A stretch of DNA of 64,000 bases from Prosopocoilus inquinatus (lineage: Eukaryota; Arthropoda; Insecta; Coleoptera; Lucanidae): NCBI GenBank assembly GCA_036172665.1, contig CM069878.1:22247501-22311500 (forward strand). The letters run 5' to 3'. Numbering within the stretch: the stretch's first letter is position 1; each line of letters begins with the position of its first letter. The position numbers and the translations under genes were made by a program. The notes beneath the pieces were generated by a model. That model was not told where the DNA came from, made no database searches, and saw only the letters and a list, made by a program, of their open reading frames with translations. Positions 11,641 through 23,358 of the stretch are shown piece by piece.

Positions 11641-12560
11641 AGACTGAAGCTATTATCGAGTAGGAGGAAGATTCGATACTCCACCGAAAGGTGCGAGGAT
11701 TTATACAGATTCGTTTGTTATTCTCGAAGGCCTAGGAAAGGCATACATAGTGCAACAACCCGGTTTCAGACTATTTTTTGACACTTTTTGCTTTAGAACA
11801 GAGGTTAGTCACAAGCAAAAATCTCCAATTTGAACTAAGGGAAGTGCACGGGGTTCCAATTAGCATCGAAACTGTTTGTTAACGTCTTGGGGAAGCTGAT
11901 TTGATATGTTATGTGTCTATTTAAGCTCCAGCCTTGTCTATAAATATCGCAGAGATCACTTGGAATTTACCAGATTTCATGTGATTTGATTATGGGACGA
12001 TTAGAGTCAAGTTCTCATTAAAGATGAATCTAGATTTTGTTTTTACAAATGTGATGACGTGTTCGTGTATAGCAACGACCAAATGAGCGGTATGCTCACT
12101 GCAACACCACATTATTTGGCGGAAGTTTTTTTATGCGTGAATAGGAATTTCTTTGAGAGCACGTATGGACGTAATGTTAAATAATGAAAAAGTTAATGCT
12201 TTTCGGTACATAACGGACATCCTACAAGATCAAGTCGTGCCGTTTACGCCCTAGATAGGACGAATTTTTATTAAAGCAACATAATATTTGACTCCAACTT
12301 GTTCGGAAAGTTCAAAATTGCTTAGAGGAGATTGAAATCGATGCCATGGTTTATCTAGCAAAGAGTTCAGACCTCAGTCCCATTGAGCATAGCTGACACA
12401 CACTTGGTAGGCATTTGAAAGCACTCCGAGAGATTATCGGAATCAAGTTGGAAGATGTAGGACGTTGGCTTGTGGAAATATGGAAGGAATTGGAATATAA
12501 TGACCTAACGTTGCTTATTGGAAGTGTAAGATCGTTGATAATAACCTGTTATTCCAAATA
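11640..12560 (+). pseudogene. Tc1-like transposase, heavily degraded
   Basis: Fragments in changing frames follow the order of a Tc1-family DDE transposase. An RPRKGIHSATTRFQ-like linker (about 11729-11770) comes first, then EVHGVPISIETV (about 11840-11876) ending in a stop where the family has R, then RLGEADL. Next is DESRF (about 12025), the block with the second catalytic aspartate in most Tc1 proteins. Last is KSSDLSPIEH (about 12361-12390), whose E is the final catalytic residue, followed by LGRHLKALREIIGIKLEDVG (about 12403-12462) and a C-terminal tail. Stops and frameshifts are frequent; the HTH region is barely visible. Normal length is about 340 codons, and the span fits a nearly full-length but dead copy. 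No matching terminal repeats were identified. Confidence 0.8.
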
Positions 12561-12599
12561 GAGGTGGAAATACCCGACATGTATGTCATTTATTAAAAA

Positions 12600-14095
12600 A
12601 ATATGTTTCTCAAATTTTTCGACTTTTGATTTTATGGGTTTTCATTGTATTTTTTTACTTGTAAATGATAATTTTATAACATATTAAAAACAATTGTTAC
12701 TAAATTGTTTCAAATCAATTTCAACCGTTTCAAATTTAAAATAAAGAAAACGAAAAATCTTACAGTGTAACAGTGTAGTATAATAACAATATCACATCAT
12801 TCCTGTTTAGATACATAATATAATAATTTGCAAATTACCAAATAATGATGGAGTAGGAAAAGAATCGAATTATGTAATTATACTCACAAACGTGCCTCTT
12901 ATATCACTTACTTAATACCATGTTTCAAAAGTAGGCGTCGGAACTTCTAGCACATAACAACCCACAAGCGAGATGATTTATATGAAAATCTATATCCGGG
13001 CAATGGTCATTTTTTACGAACTCAATAACATCATTAGCGACCTCCGGAACAGGAATCGTTACCGACAGTGACTCAATATCGTAATTTATTGCATATCAGA
13101 TTGCTGGCGTACAAAAATCGATGCCACGTACACACATTAGCAAAATTTGAATAATTACCATGCATTTAAAACTTGCTTATAATTCATACTGACGACAAAA
13201 AGAAATGAAATTCACTTGTGATAGTTATGAAATTATAGTTGAAAGGAAGTTTGGACCTGTAATAAAGCTGTCTCAATGATATCGTTGATTATGTCAAGTC
13301 AGCCTTTTTTCCTTAATTGCATAAATAGTTAAGTCGTTGGTAGACAACCATAAGCGCAGCAAAAGATAAAGTATCAAATACGTCTTACTTACATAATAAT
13401 TACACAACTGGGTTTTGTATTTTTCGAGGAAGGAAAACAGAAATAAATTAGCCACAGTTTTGATGGAAGTGGAGGTAGACATACGTAACAAAATAGTACA
13501 ATAAATATCGTGATTTACAAATTTGCTTTTTAAACTAGAAATTTCATGACTATATCTTATTTGGTTATTGTATACATTTATTCCTTTGTGAATTATGTTG
13601 CATAAGTGATTTACTTTCTCTTTCTTTTCGTATTTTTGTAATTAATTGCTGAATTTTTACTTGACGCTGTGAAATTAACTTTCAGTGCTTGTGTCCAGCG
13701 ATTTTATGGGGCAGATAAATTTTATAGGAGGTAAAAAGACTGGACTTTATAGCACGTAACAATATATTATTAGTCATTAAGTTATGATTAGAGACAGGAT
13801 TTTAGGTAAAATGCCACTCCTTAGTTTTTAATGTTTTAAAGATTTTTTTGCATATCTTTTCGTTTCATTAGAAATAGAATCATTTGACCAAATTTTATTT
13901 CACGTAAATTAACTTTTCAATTTTTTTCACCTATTGCAACCTTCTTTCATCCAATTTGCCGTTTTTGACCTAAATAATATCTTTTCTTGAAAAAATAGTG
14001 ATTTTTGTACGCAAACGAGATTTTTTTCTTGCTATCGGTATCCCCAAACGTAAATTTTTATTATGGAAGTAATTATTATTGCTATTGATGTAATA
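12600..14095. other. No gene recognised
   Basis: AT-rich sequence. The frame at 13294-13491 (-) is short and featureless. A CpG-containing patch at 12995-13140 has no repeat partner in the window. Confidence 0.5.
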
Positions 14096-14096
14096 A

Positions 14097-14289
14097 CCGC
14101 GTTTGGAAAACCACAGCACCTGAGTTGCTTACCCAGCTCGTTAACGTTCAACAGATGGTGTTCCTGAGCGAGTGATGTAGCGCAATTTTGAAACACGAGC
14201 TGCTGGAACTTAACACGCTAAAAGTGCGTCCATTAAATGGCAAAGCTGAGTCAGTAATTTAGCTGTTGTGGTTTTCTGAACGCGACCCT
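14097..14289. mobile_element. Inverted-repeat element, about 190 bp
   Basis: CGCGTTTGGAAAACCACAGC (14100-14119) faces the inverse GTTGTGGTTTTCTGAACGCG (about 14263-14282). The ends are about 20 bp with a few mismatches, and the centre contains GCTCG/CGAGC words. It is a MITE-like element of unknown class. Confidence 0.55.
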
Positions 14290-17200
14290 TTCAAGAGATT
14301 AAAACAGGATAATAATGTAATAAAAATAATACTTTTTTCCACTTTGCGTTTCAATTTATTCAATTTTGAAGAAAATTCTGGATGACGACTTTAATTTTTA
14401 TGCAAAAAGTAGTTGCACGTCAGTTTAGATTGCAATGAACCTACCGAGCATCTTCTGTGTAGCTTGCCGCAAGATGGCGTGCCTAAACTGTTATTTAATT
14501 TTAATATTTAATTCAATTTTATTGGTCCTTTTTAAGTCCTATGCCAGCCAAAAAGGTCTGGGACATGTAATATGTAAAACAAACAAGCTCTAAATAGCAA
14601 GATGGATGGCTTAAAGCTGCATTCAAACTAATAAAATAACCCACAAATGCACGTAAAGAATTGTCCCACATTTTTTGGCGGGCATAGTACCTACAATGAG
14701 GAAATAGAACCTAAATTAAGTACCTTTTTGACTTTTTCGCGACCTAAAAGTCCGGTCTTTAATCATGATGTAAATCATTATACAGCATAGCCAGTTGACT
14801 TTTGAACATAGGCACTCCTTCGACTGGTTTCGTAGGCATTCGTTCCTGGCAGGCGCCTCGAACGGCCTCCGTCGGCCAATTTCCATCACGTGTGCACATG
14901 GCTAGTCATATTTCTTCTTTATTTTAATCATACAGTGCAGCAAAAAAATTCTTCTGCTTTGCATGTGTTTATTTCAAAATAGAACGTGCTCGAAATCCTG
15001 AGGAACAATTGGTTTAAAACCTTTTGCAAAGAGGTTACGATTTTAAACACAAATGACTAAAATTTCCCATTGTATTTTTATCTTTGTTTACAGACTCTTT
15101 TACTAAAAAGAATTCAATGGATACATAACACAACAGATTTTAACTTATTACACTTTTTGTACCATATTGAAACAGTTTCTTTTATTGTGCAGCCACATTC
15201 CTTCTAATAATGCTTTTGTTTATCTATGCTCAGATCAGATCACTATCAATACTAACATCACGTCTAACAATACACTCACCTTCGACCTTCTGGCCTTACA
15301 CTTTCGTTTTTCACGTGTGCCTTCTCAAGCTACTTTCGCCTATTCATCGTTTTACAAATCAATAAATCATTTTGTAGTTCATGTCTACAAAGTCACGACC
15401 ACATTCAATTATTCTCCTGCCGTAAATCTTCGCATGCTGTTTTGCTAATTTCAACATCCCGAAGACGCAATTTACCGTTTTAGTAAACATATCAAAGACA
15501 AATAATAAGTTGAACAAAAAAAGCATCTGATTCCAGCAGAACGACCAAAAGTTCAATTAACTACAAAAAAAAAGTGGGTATAATTTTTGACCGTAAGTCT
15601 GTCTACCACCAACTTTCAGTCGAGCTCTCTCCAATTTATAAATATAACTTAGTGAACGGTCTAAATTAAATCTCTGAAACACGCAACAGTAATTTCGTAA
15701 GCAGTATACTAATGTTTATGGTTTCCTTAGCCTATTTTTAACACGGGAATGAAAACATTGAATTCGACTTGGTACATTTTCAGTCGAATTCAAGCAGAAA
15801 GTTATTTTGGAAACAGTGAAAATCTTAGGCAATGCATTTTATTGATTGTAATCTCACCTATGATTTCATGGTAGCTTTTGTTTCGAAGCAGAGGATTCTG
15901 AAACGGACTCGCCCAGAAGTATCCTTGTTGCTGGTCGCTTTTTGAACCGGTCCTGCTTTAATCACCGAAACTGACACATCAATGCCAATCACTGCTTGCA
16001 TTTGATTATACATACTACATAATTACTTTTGCATTCTACAAATAGTTTTAATAATAATTTGATTTGTATATGAAAATTTAATTTAATTATAAACTGTTTG
16101 GAAAAATAGAACGCAAATTCCAAAAATTTCTCGTTCTAAATTTTTATTGAAGAAATTAAGTAACTCTTGTATATACAAGAAATAGAATCGTCTAAATACA
16201 TGAAAGAAGTAGGGTCATTTAAAGAGGCCTTGGGACAATTTGAGCTAATAAGACTACCTTGACAATAAATTGTTTATAAATTGCAAAAAATAATTACAAC
16301 TTTGAATTTCAAAATTAAAATTTCAAGGTTTTAACAGTATGTATTAAGCAATATACTATACTTTAGGCTTTCATATTTTATTTATTGCAAAAAGATTCAA
16401 AATATTAAACATTTGCCACAGAAAAAAAGTTCACGGGAAATGGAACTCCTTGGTTATCCACTACCTCGAATTGCGACGTTTGTTGCCTTGCAATTCGGAA
16501 TGTTCTAACGAAACCAGTTCTTCTTCTTCTAAATTTGAGTACTAAATAATCTACAAATGAAGTTGATTCTTGTCCGATGAGAAATTTAAGTAAAAAGTAC
16601 TTTTAATCTTAAACCGGACGGAATTATGATTAGAAATACACTCAACGTTTCGCTTTAAATTATTAGCTTAATACTTTACCCTATTTTTTTTGTCAGATTT
16701 TCAGTATTTTCATATTTTCTAAGTCAAACAATAGTAAAATAGTTACCAGTGAACTTTTGTGCAATTTCCTCTGAAGAGATTCCCGTAAACTGGAAAATGC
16801 CGTTCAGAAAATTTTTTCAGGAAATAGGAGTTTCAGGACCTCGTCAATGGGCCTTGATCTGTAAGCATTTTCTTCTGTCCAAATTCAGTAGTTCCACTTT
16901 TGGATTGACGTAGTTTCTAGTGAACTTCGGTTAAATTTCCTCAACTACAAAAATCTAATACTAATACTTAAATTTGGGTTCCTGAGTACCTAGTTTAAGT
17001 TTAACAAATTCTTCCAGAAAAGAAGCAGATCACTTTATCCTGTTACGTACCATGAAGAAGGAAATTAATTATATCCTGCGGAGGACAACTACTCCGGTAT
17101 TTCTAATAAAAGTGTTATTAAACAAATCAAATATCACTTTGAATTACAGAATAGTAGTTGGTACTCTTTACTATTAGCTCACTGTTAGTTATTTTTAGTT

Positions 17201-17940
17201 TACTATTAGTACTTCGTTTCTCCCAAATTTGGACAACTTACTTCTGGATTTTTTCTTTCTGAACTTGGTAATTTGCTCATGTAGAAATTACACTCGTAAG
17301 TAAAGAAGTTCCCAAAAAAAGAGATTTCTTTGTTTTCTGCGCTAATTTATTTTTTAGGCGGTAATATAGATTTTTCTCTTATGAGCAGACAGTTCTAGAT
17401 CTTGTCCAGAGGATTTGTTTAACGACTTATAACTTGAATCCGTATATTCAATACGAAATCGCAAGAGCGATTAGCACCTGACCAACAACAAAGTAACTCA
17501 TAATGATTCGAGTATAGACGTCGGCCAGTGATAACCAAAGAATTCTCATTCTGATAGTGCACGTTGTTTGACCGTGAATTTTAGCGTGGGTACACACATT
17601 CCAAAAATGAATTTTGATATCGTAAATACACCTCGCTCTCTATGTCCGACATAATTAAAATATATCAAACATTTATTAATTATTATTCATAAATATTACT
17701 CTATTACAATTTGAAAAAAAAATATTGTTAACTCTGTACTACGGACAGAATCGTCCTCTGTTCACTCAGTCAATTTAAAAATATTTTCCAGTGGAAAATC
17801 CCTAAAAAAAATTCTTTTTCGCTAGTTTTCAAAAGTGAATAACAAAAAAAAGAAAAATGTTAAAAAACCAAAGTCCACCAAGTCCTAAGATAAAATAGTA
17901 GCTGTGAGTGGGAATGGAACAGAAAACACATTAGATCGAG
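14290..17940. other. Long AT-rich stretch without a recognisable gene
   Basis: The open frames at 15167-15448 (+, 93 codons) and 15359-15556 (-) overlap each other antiparallel and have no recognisable domain. No repeat with partners elsewhere in the window was seen. Poly-A/T runs are common. Confidence 0.5.
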
Positions 17941-17942
17941 AT

Positions 17943-18042
17943 GAAAATATAGTTTATATTTACCTTGATGATTCATTGAACTAATTAGAAAACCAAACAA
18001 TCATTTCAGCGATACGTCAAGGTAAATAAACATTATATTTTC
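17943..18042. repeat. Inverted repeat with 26-bp arms
   Basis: GAAAATATAGTTTATATTTA-CCTTGA (17943-17968) faces TCAAGG-TAAATAAACATTATATTTTC (18017-18042) with one mismatch and a loop of about 48 bases. It is a foldback or small MITE. Confidence 0.6.
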
Positions 18043-18389
18043 AGCTCTTTCTAAAGTGTTTTTCTGCTTCAATTATCAAGAGCAAGAATTATACCAAACT
18101 ACCCTAAGTTTTACATGTTACCATACTTAGAAAAATAAATCAGTAAACTTTAACCTGCAGAAAAACAGAAGTTGTTTATCATCAGTCATACTTAAGAAAA
18201 AAAAAAAGTTAAACCCACCAAGGTTCCAGATATTAGTCCTATGAATTTTTATGATGCATTGATTTTATTGAATTTGATTTGAATTGAATTTTAAAATTTC
18301 ATAATATAAGCCATTAAAGTAGGAAAATACAAAAAGGAAGTTTAAAAAACGTATTTGCCTTCAGTCACTACAAACGCAGCGCCGTCAAT

Positions 18390-18960
18390 GTAGAAGCTGT
18401 TTACTTCATCATCTTTTTTAATTCCGATCATCCCTTTACAAGAAACATTAAATACTTTACCCGCTATGTAGACGATATTTTGATCATATTAGAGAGCGAC
18501 GTCACTGTTGCCAATCATTTTTCTTACCTTACCTTTAATAATATCAAATTTACTTTTGAGAAAGAATGAGAAAATAACATTAACTTTCTTGATGTATCAA
18601 TTCTTAGACTCAATTCATCCCATAAATTCAAAATTTTCAGAAATCCTACGAATACCGATACTACCATCCACTTCAACTCCAACCACTCTTATCAACACAA
18701 ATTGTCAGTTTTCTCATCATTTTTATAGAACTGTTTCGAAATTATTTGTCAAATTTCTCAAAATAACAACTTCTCTGAGTAGAATTAGAATTATTTTATA
18801 CAACCAGAAATACTCTCATTAATAGAGCCGTCTTTCCCGCTTTCTAACATAATTCTCTGACCTCTACTAACTTCACTTACGTTTCTTTACCTTATTTGAG
18901 TATGATATCAGAAAAAATTGAAGAAGCCCTTAAGAAGCTAGAAGGTGTAAAGATCGCTTT
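18390..18960 (+). pseudogene. Penelope-like element reverse transcriptase fragment
   Basis: The + strand reads NIKYFTRYVDDILIILESD (about 18447-18503), with the RT catalytic YVDD at 18465-18476. An NIKFTFEKE block, a stop, and then INFLDVSI follow. About 18636-18710 encodes FRNPTNTDTTIHFNSNHSYQ. The order RYVDD, IKFT.E, INFLDV, Y/F-R-x-PTxTDTTIH, SNHxxxHKLxxF is diagnostic of Penelope-like elements rather than LINE or LTR RTs. The next 100 or so codons (to the SEKIEEALKKLEGVKIAF segment near 18907-18960) resemble the linker before the GIY-YIG endonuclease. The endonuclease itself is not recognisable. The RT N-terminal half is missing. Stops make it non-functional. Confidence 0.85.
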
Positions 18961-18991
18961 TTCAGATTATTATAACACGGTGTTAAATGTG

Positions 18992-19034
18992 TTTATGAAT
19001 CAAAATGGTGTTAAACACCATTTTGATTCATAAA
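18992..19034. repeat. Perfect 43-bp palindrome
   Basis: Arms of 21 bp (TTTATGAATCAAAATGGTGTT and its exact complement) surround a single A at 19013. No mismatches. Confidence 0.85.
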
Positions 19035-19047
19035 ATGTGTCTCAGGA

Positions 19048-19100
19048 TGAGGATGTTATACACTTCATATAGTAACTATATGAAGTGTATAACATCCTCA
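19048..19100. repeat. Perfect 53-bp palindrome
   Basis: Arms of 26 bp, beginning TGAGGATGTTATACACTTCA, surround a single A at 19074 with no mismatches. It begins 13 bases after the previous palindrome. The unrelated arm sequences show these are two separate events or one complex template-switch event. Both sit at the 3' edge of the Penelope-like fragment. Confidence 0.85.
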
Positions 19101-19299
19101 CTGCAATGCTACAATTCCAAATTGCAACACTTTTTTAATTTTCGTATATTAAATAACTGTTATTTTTAAAAGTTGCTCACCTGCTCTGTCCTGCTTATAA
19201 ATGGTTTTCCAATAAGTGCATCAGAACTTTAATTCCAAAAATAAGATTGATTTGGAATGTAAATGGCAAATCTTGATAACAAATGAGTTCAGTACATTG

Positions 19300-19852
19300 T
19301 GTCAAGATAATATGGACAAGGAAGTTTTCATAGAGATCTCCATTTGAAGGCTTATAAAGATCAAGCCAAAGGCTCTTGAGCAGTTGAAGGTTGAACCACT
19401 TTTTGCAGGAAATATATTGTTTTCCGAGTACATTTCTGACTCAACGGGTTTGTAAACAAGCATAATTTTTACAAAAATAAACCACAGGCAATTCCCTACC
19501 TTAAACGGAACTGTCAATACAACATTACAAAGGTACCACCCGTATGTGTGAAAGAATAGTTGCAATTTGGGCCTTCAGAAAACATTCAGTGAGGCGAAGT
19601 CGAGGAAGGCATTTAAACGATATTATTTTTAAAATATAATGCCATTAATTGTTCTTCAAAATAGAATAAAGATTAAAGGATTATCACTTGAAGTTATCAG
19701 AATGTATAATTTGAAAGTTCTGACGCACTAATTGAAAACCCCTATATTTGGTTATCGAACATGAACAAACTATTGGCGCAAAAAGTTTAAAAAAATAATA
19801 AAAATTTTTCCCCTATGGTGCGAACTTTTTGGCGGTCACTGTATAGGTTAAA
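19300..19852 (+). pseudogene. Mariner/Tc1-superfamily fossil with a TACAGTGA-type end
   Basis: Around 19540-19670 the + strand reads KNSCNLGLQKTFSEAKSRKA and then FKRYYF and MPLIVLQ. This resembles the second helix-turn-helix and linker found in many insect mariner-type transposases (pattern R..A..LG..KT...RILKKxL..YPYK). The right edge (19825-19852) is a terminal-repeat-like sequence whose complement begins TATACAGTGACCGCCAAAAA. This closely matches both ends of the element at 38103-39545. The catalytic domain is missing or unreadable, with only an NP..I-like remnant near 19738. Confidence 0.45.
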
Positions 19853-20199
19853 CCGGTCGGAACGTTGCTAAAGGACACTTGGCCTCTGCAAGATTGGCAA
19901 AAACGGACTCAAATTTTGGTACCCTTCTTTTGAGTTCTGGATCAATATCAATTTCACCGTAAAACCACTCCATTAATTCGCCAAATATCTTCAGCTTCTT
20001 GATCATACCTTTTGACCAGACCGTATAACATATTAGTACTTTATATTTTTAGAAAAGGCAAGTAATGTAAAAGTTAGTGGTTAGATAAACAGGTGTCCCG
20101 TTTAAAAAATGAGGTTCTCAATGAATTGAGTTTTGACTCGCTCCACATAAACGGTAATAAATGAGCAATTTTTTTCTATCAGAAAATAAATTTGACCTA

Positions 20200-20575
20200 T
20201 CTTTAAATACACTTGCAGTCACCAAGTTTATTTGCAAATAACTTGTGACGTTAGAGAACGTTAGAGAGAACGTTAAAATTATGCTAATTTTTAGAACAAA
20301 GTGGTCATAAGTTTTTAACCATTCAATATAAAATATTAAAACTTTATATTTTTAGAAAATGCAGGATCAGAACATTTCAAGAAGTGTATCACATACGGGG
20401 TGTTTCATTTAAAAAAATGTTACTTTGGTCCCCAGTAATCTTATGGAACAATTCGTAACAATTTTAAATTGTAGGCATTTGACCTGGTAATATGTCGCTG
20501 ATCAACTTTTAATACTTCCTTAAATAATCTCATAAACGACCAAATTCAGAACTTTGCTGAACTCTGTATACGTGG
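20200..20575 (+). repeat. Dispersed repeat family M2, copy 1
   Basis: About 370 bp aligns along its length with 45485-45855 in the same orientation. Shared landmarks are CAAGTTTATTTG, TTAGAGA, GTGGTCATAA, AATATAAAATATTAAAA, AGTGTATCACATAC, GGGTGTTTCATT, CCAAATTCAGAACTTTGC and the ending CTGTATA. The identity is moderate, so these are old copies. It abuts the mariner fossil. A TTTATATTTTTAGAAAA segment recurs at 20040-20056, hinting at a further fragment. Confidence 0.7.
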
Positions 20576-20584
20576 GCTGCTGGA

Positions 20585-21900
20585 AAAGTTTCTGGAAACG
20601 GTATGAAATTTGGTAAACGGTATCATTGTTTTTCGAAGTATTCGCCTTTGACGTCAATACACTTTTGCATACGCTCGAACCAATTTCAAAAGCACGTTAT
20701 CCACTCTAAAGATGGTACCTCAGAAACCAGAGTCCGGAATGTTACAACCGCTGCTTCAGCCGACGAAAATTGCTCACCACGCATTTTATTTTTAATATTT
20801 GGGAACGAAAAGAAATCATTAGGTGATAAATCAGGTGAATATTGACAATGAGTCATTAATTCACCATTTTTGTTGGACAAAAAATCAACTGTTTGACGGG
20901 CTGAGTGAGAGCTGGCGTTGTCATGATGGAGAATAATCCGTCGATTTCGATTGTTTCTTCTTATTTGATCGATGACTTCCGGCAAACAAATTGTAGTATA
21001 CAATCAGCATTCACGGTTTCTCGATCCTCTAAAGCCAGAATTGCTACATGTCCAGTTAAACCAAAGAAACAATCATTTGCTTCGCACCACTGCGTGAACG
21101 GACAAATTTTGTTGGTTTTGATTCATTTTGAAATACCCAAGCGGTAGCTTGTTGTTTACTTTGTGGCTCGTACGAATAGATCCACGTCTCGTCACCAGTA
21201 ACAATGTTATAAACTAAACTTGAACGACCTCCATTGAATTTATTAAGCAATTCTTCGCACCATTTGACACGACCCTGCTTTTGCGCTTCTGTTAAATTGT
21301 GTGGGATCCAACGACTGCAAAACTTTCGTACGTTCAAATCATCATGCAAAATCTGGTGTATTGCTTTCATGTCAATGCGTAAGGATGCTTGAATCTCACG
21401 GTACGTCACATGTCGATCTCGCTCGAGCATTTCGCGCACAGCATCTACAATAGTGGCAACAAGATGGACGACCTTCACGAAATTCACTGAGAGAATTACG
21501 TCCACGCTGGAATTCGGCAAACCAATTATAAACACTGCTCCATTTAACACATAACATAATGCTGCATTTAAAAAAGTTGAAAACAATTGAAAATCTCGAA
21601 AACCTGATAGTCATTTGCTTTTCCTTCGTGAAACTTCACATAAAAAAGTTAACTATTGTAGCCATTTCCCGTGAACACCGAGATTTTGTTACGAAATCAT
21701 TTATAAAAGTAGTAGGCTTTGGAAGATGATATTTTAGAGATATAATTAATTTGACAACCTGAACGGGATACAATGACAAAAAGTCAAACAATCCATTTAA
21801 AAAAATTTAAATCAATTGAAAATCTCGAAAACCTGATTGTCATTTGTTTTTTTGGAAGTACCATAAAATCGAAAATGAAATGTCCTAAAACTTTCCTAAT
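20585..21900 (-). pseudogene. mariner (DD34D) transposase, nearly complete but broken
   Basis: Minus-strand fragments in order: VKWSSVYNWFAEFQRGR with FREGRP (HTH region, about 21520-21440), then VREMLERDRHVTYREIQASL. After these come WIPHNLTEAQKQGRVKWCEE (about 21313-21255) and TGDETWIYSYEP (first catalytic D, near 21190). Next are YTTICLPEVIDQIRRNNRNR, RIILHHDNASSHSA (second D, near 20920) and YSPDLSPNDFFSFPNIKNKM (third D, near 20818), with about 34 residues between the last two. The C-terminus MQKCIDVKGEYFEKQ lies near 20630-20675. WVPHNLTE and YSPDL.P signatures identify mariner. It is split by frameshifts, for example near 21003 and 21450-21480, and the N-terminus before the WSSVYNW block is unreadable. 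The 3' edge (CTGGAAAAGTTTCTGGAAAC, 20580-20599) and an inverted TCCTAAAACTTTCCTAAT near 21886-21903 may be the two terminal repeats. Confidence 0.9.
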
Positions 21901-21965
21901 TTAAGTTACTTCATAATAATACAAATAAGAAATTTAACTATTGTAGCGTCTTCCCATGAACATCC
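21565..21965. repeat. Local duplication of the mariner 5' flank
   Basis: A segment at 21565-21685 (CATTTAAAAAAGTTG, CAATTGAAAATCTCGAAAAC, CTGATAGTCATTTG, then AACTATTGTAGCCA and CCCGTGAACA) recurs at 21796-21965 with the same order. In the second copy the spacing is wider and a TCCTAAAACTTTCCTAAT terminal-like sequence lies inside. Either the second copy is the original 5' end with part of the first copied into the element, or a second mariner end is nested here. Confidence 0.65.
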
Positions 21966-21969
21966 TGTA

Positions 21970-22810
21970 TCTATGGGAGGAGCATTTCTGCTTATTACTA
22001 CTTATGTATGTATGTATCTTGGCTCGTGGGACACGTGCACGGTTCTTCCCTATTTAATTTACCCTATCTCTATTCCTCAAGCGATAATGCCATTTCTATT
22101 ACTATAATTTTGACAGAATAATTATTGTGTGGTATAATTGCCGCTGCCTTCTGTATTTTGTTAATACAAATTAACTACCGATTTTACTCAAAACACTTTT
22201 TTAAAAACGTATTAGTAATTAATCGATATAATTTATAACTGACTAACATAAGAATGAAAAACTTCTACGTTACGTGGTAATGCTGAATAAAGAAAATTAA
22301 GGGAAAATCGGCGGTTTCCGGGGTGTCACCGGGATGTATCTTGCTGATGTAATGGGAAAGTCGCCCTATAACTTAATAACTCTTGTGTGTTTATTTCTGT
22401 TACACACATTAGGACTTTGTTCAGCAGAGAACGAGTGACTAATTCCATAATTTACATGATTGGGTGGAACAATTAAGAAGACAAAGTACGTTCAAAACTA
22501 AATTCAACATGAGAACGTTTGGATTGGAGTACCTACTGAAAATATAATTAAATTTCACACTTCAGCACTTTTGTCTAATAATCCGAGCAGTGCAGCTTAA
22601 GAAGAGAAGAATGCGGTAAAAATTAATGATTTACAAATGAATGAATTCCAAAAAATGTTTTGTAAGAAAAAACTGGAATCAGTGGCGTAACTAGAAATCA
22701 AACCGCCAGGTTGCAAAACTTTTACTAGCCCCTTTTAATAAACAAAATCACATAAAAAAGCGAAACTGAATAAGGGTTACCATTCACATGAGATAGAAGT
22801 GCTATGCATA
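21970..22810. other. No gene; short TATG repeat at 21999-22017
   Basis: A small ATGT/TATG tandem tract and AT-rich filler. A CAGTGGCGTAACTAG word near 22680 resembles the start of several DNA transposon families, but no matching end was found. Confidence 0.4.
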
Positions 22811-22998
22811 ATGCATAATGAAAGTTTTTAAAAAAATTTTGTGCAAATCGTTTTTGATTGCAATTTGTCTATCCTACTGCAATGTCAGGTCAAAAAGCGA
22901 TCGTAAGAGTCGCTATTTTATCTGTTCATCACTCTTACATCGCAATTGCGAATAAATTGGACAAGTCGTTTTCGTTTGCAGTGGGAATGTCGAGCTAC

Positions 22999-23047
22999 GT
23001 CTCTGCTGAAGAAGCCCCAAGCAGGACTGAAATAGCTGTCCAGAGGC
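22999..23047 (+). ncRNA. Type I hammerhead ribozyme motif, copy 1
   Basis: Stem I 5' strand GTCTCTG (22999-23005); core CTGAAGA (23006-23012, CUGANGA consensus); stem II AGCCC (23013-23017) with GGACT (23024-23028), one mismatch; core GAAA (23029-23032); stem III palindromic half ATAGCTGT, where sister copies have ACAGCTGT; cleavage base C at 23040. Stem I 3' strand CAGAGGC (23041-23047) pairs with GTCTCTG over 7 bp including one T-G wobble. The C-to-A type stem II mismatch and the stem III change suggest weakened activity. Confidence 0.75.
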
Positions 23048-23309
23048 TGCTCGAGGTTTTTACTGCAATCAAAAACGATTTGAACAAAATGTTTTTAAAA
23101 ACTTTCATTATGCTTTGACAGCAAGCATGGCCGCATTGCATGGGGGACTTATTAGGAGCAAATCCCGCTTCAATTTGTCTATCCTACTGCAATGTCAGGT
23201 CAAAAAGCGATCGTAAGATGTCGCTATTTTATCTGTTCATCACTCTTACATCGCAATTGCGAATAAATTGGACAAGTCGTTTTTGTTTGCAGTGGGAATA
23301 TCGAGCTAC

Positions 23310-23358
23310 GTCTCTGCTGAAGAAGCCCCAAGCAGGGCTGATACAGCTGTCCAGAGGC
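23310..23358 (+). ncRNA. Type I hammerhead ribozyme motif, copy 2
   Basis: GTCTCTG (23310-23316), CTGAAGA (23317-23323), perfect stem II AGCCC/GGGCT (23324-23328 and 23335-23339), then GATA instead of GAAA (23340-23343), ACAGCTGT palindrome, cleavage base C at 23351, CAGAGGC (23352-23358). The A-to-T change in the invariant GAAA should abolish cleavage. Distance from the cleavage base of copy 1 is 311 nt, the predicted monomer length. Confidence 0.75.

Noticed and set aside
20603..21147. Plus-strand frames of 80 codons each
   Set aside because: They are antisense shadows of the mariner transposase, whose minus-strand motifs are unambiguous.
22680..22700. CAGTGGCGTAACTAG as a transposon 5' end
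   Set aside because: No matching inverted end or target duplication was found nearby, so the call would rest on one short word.
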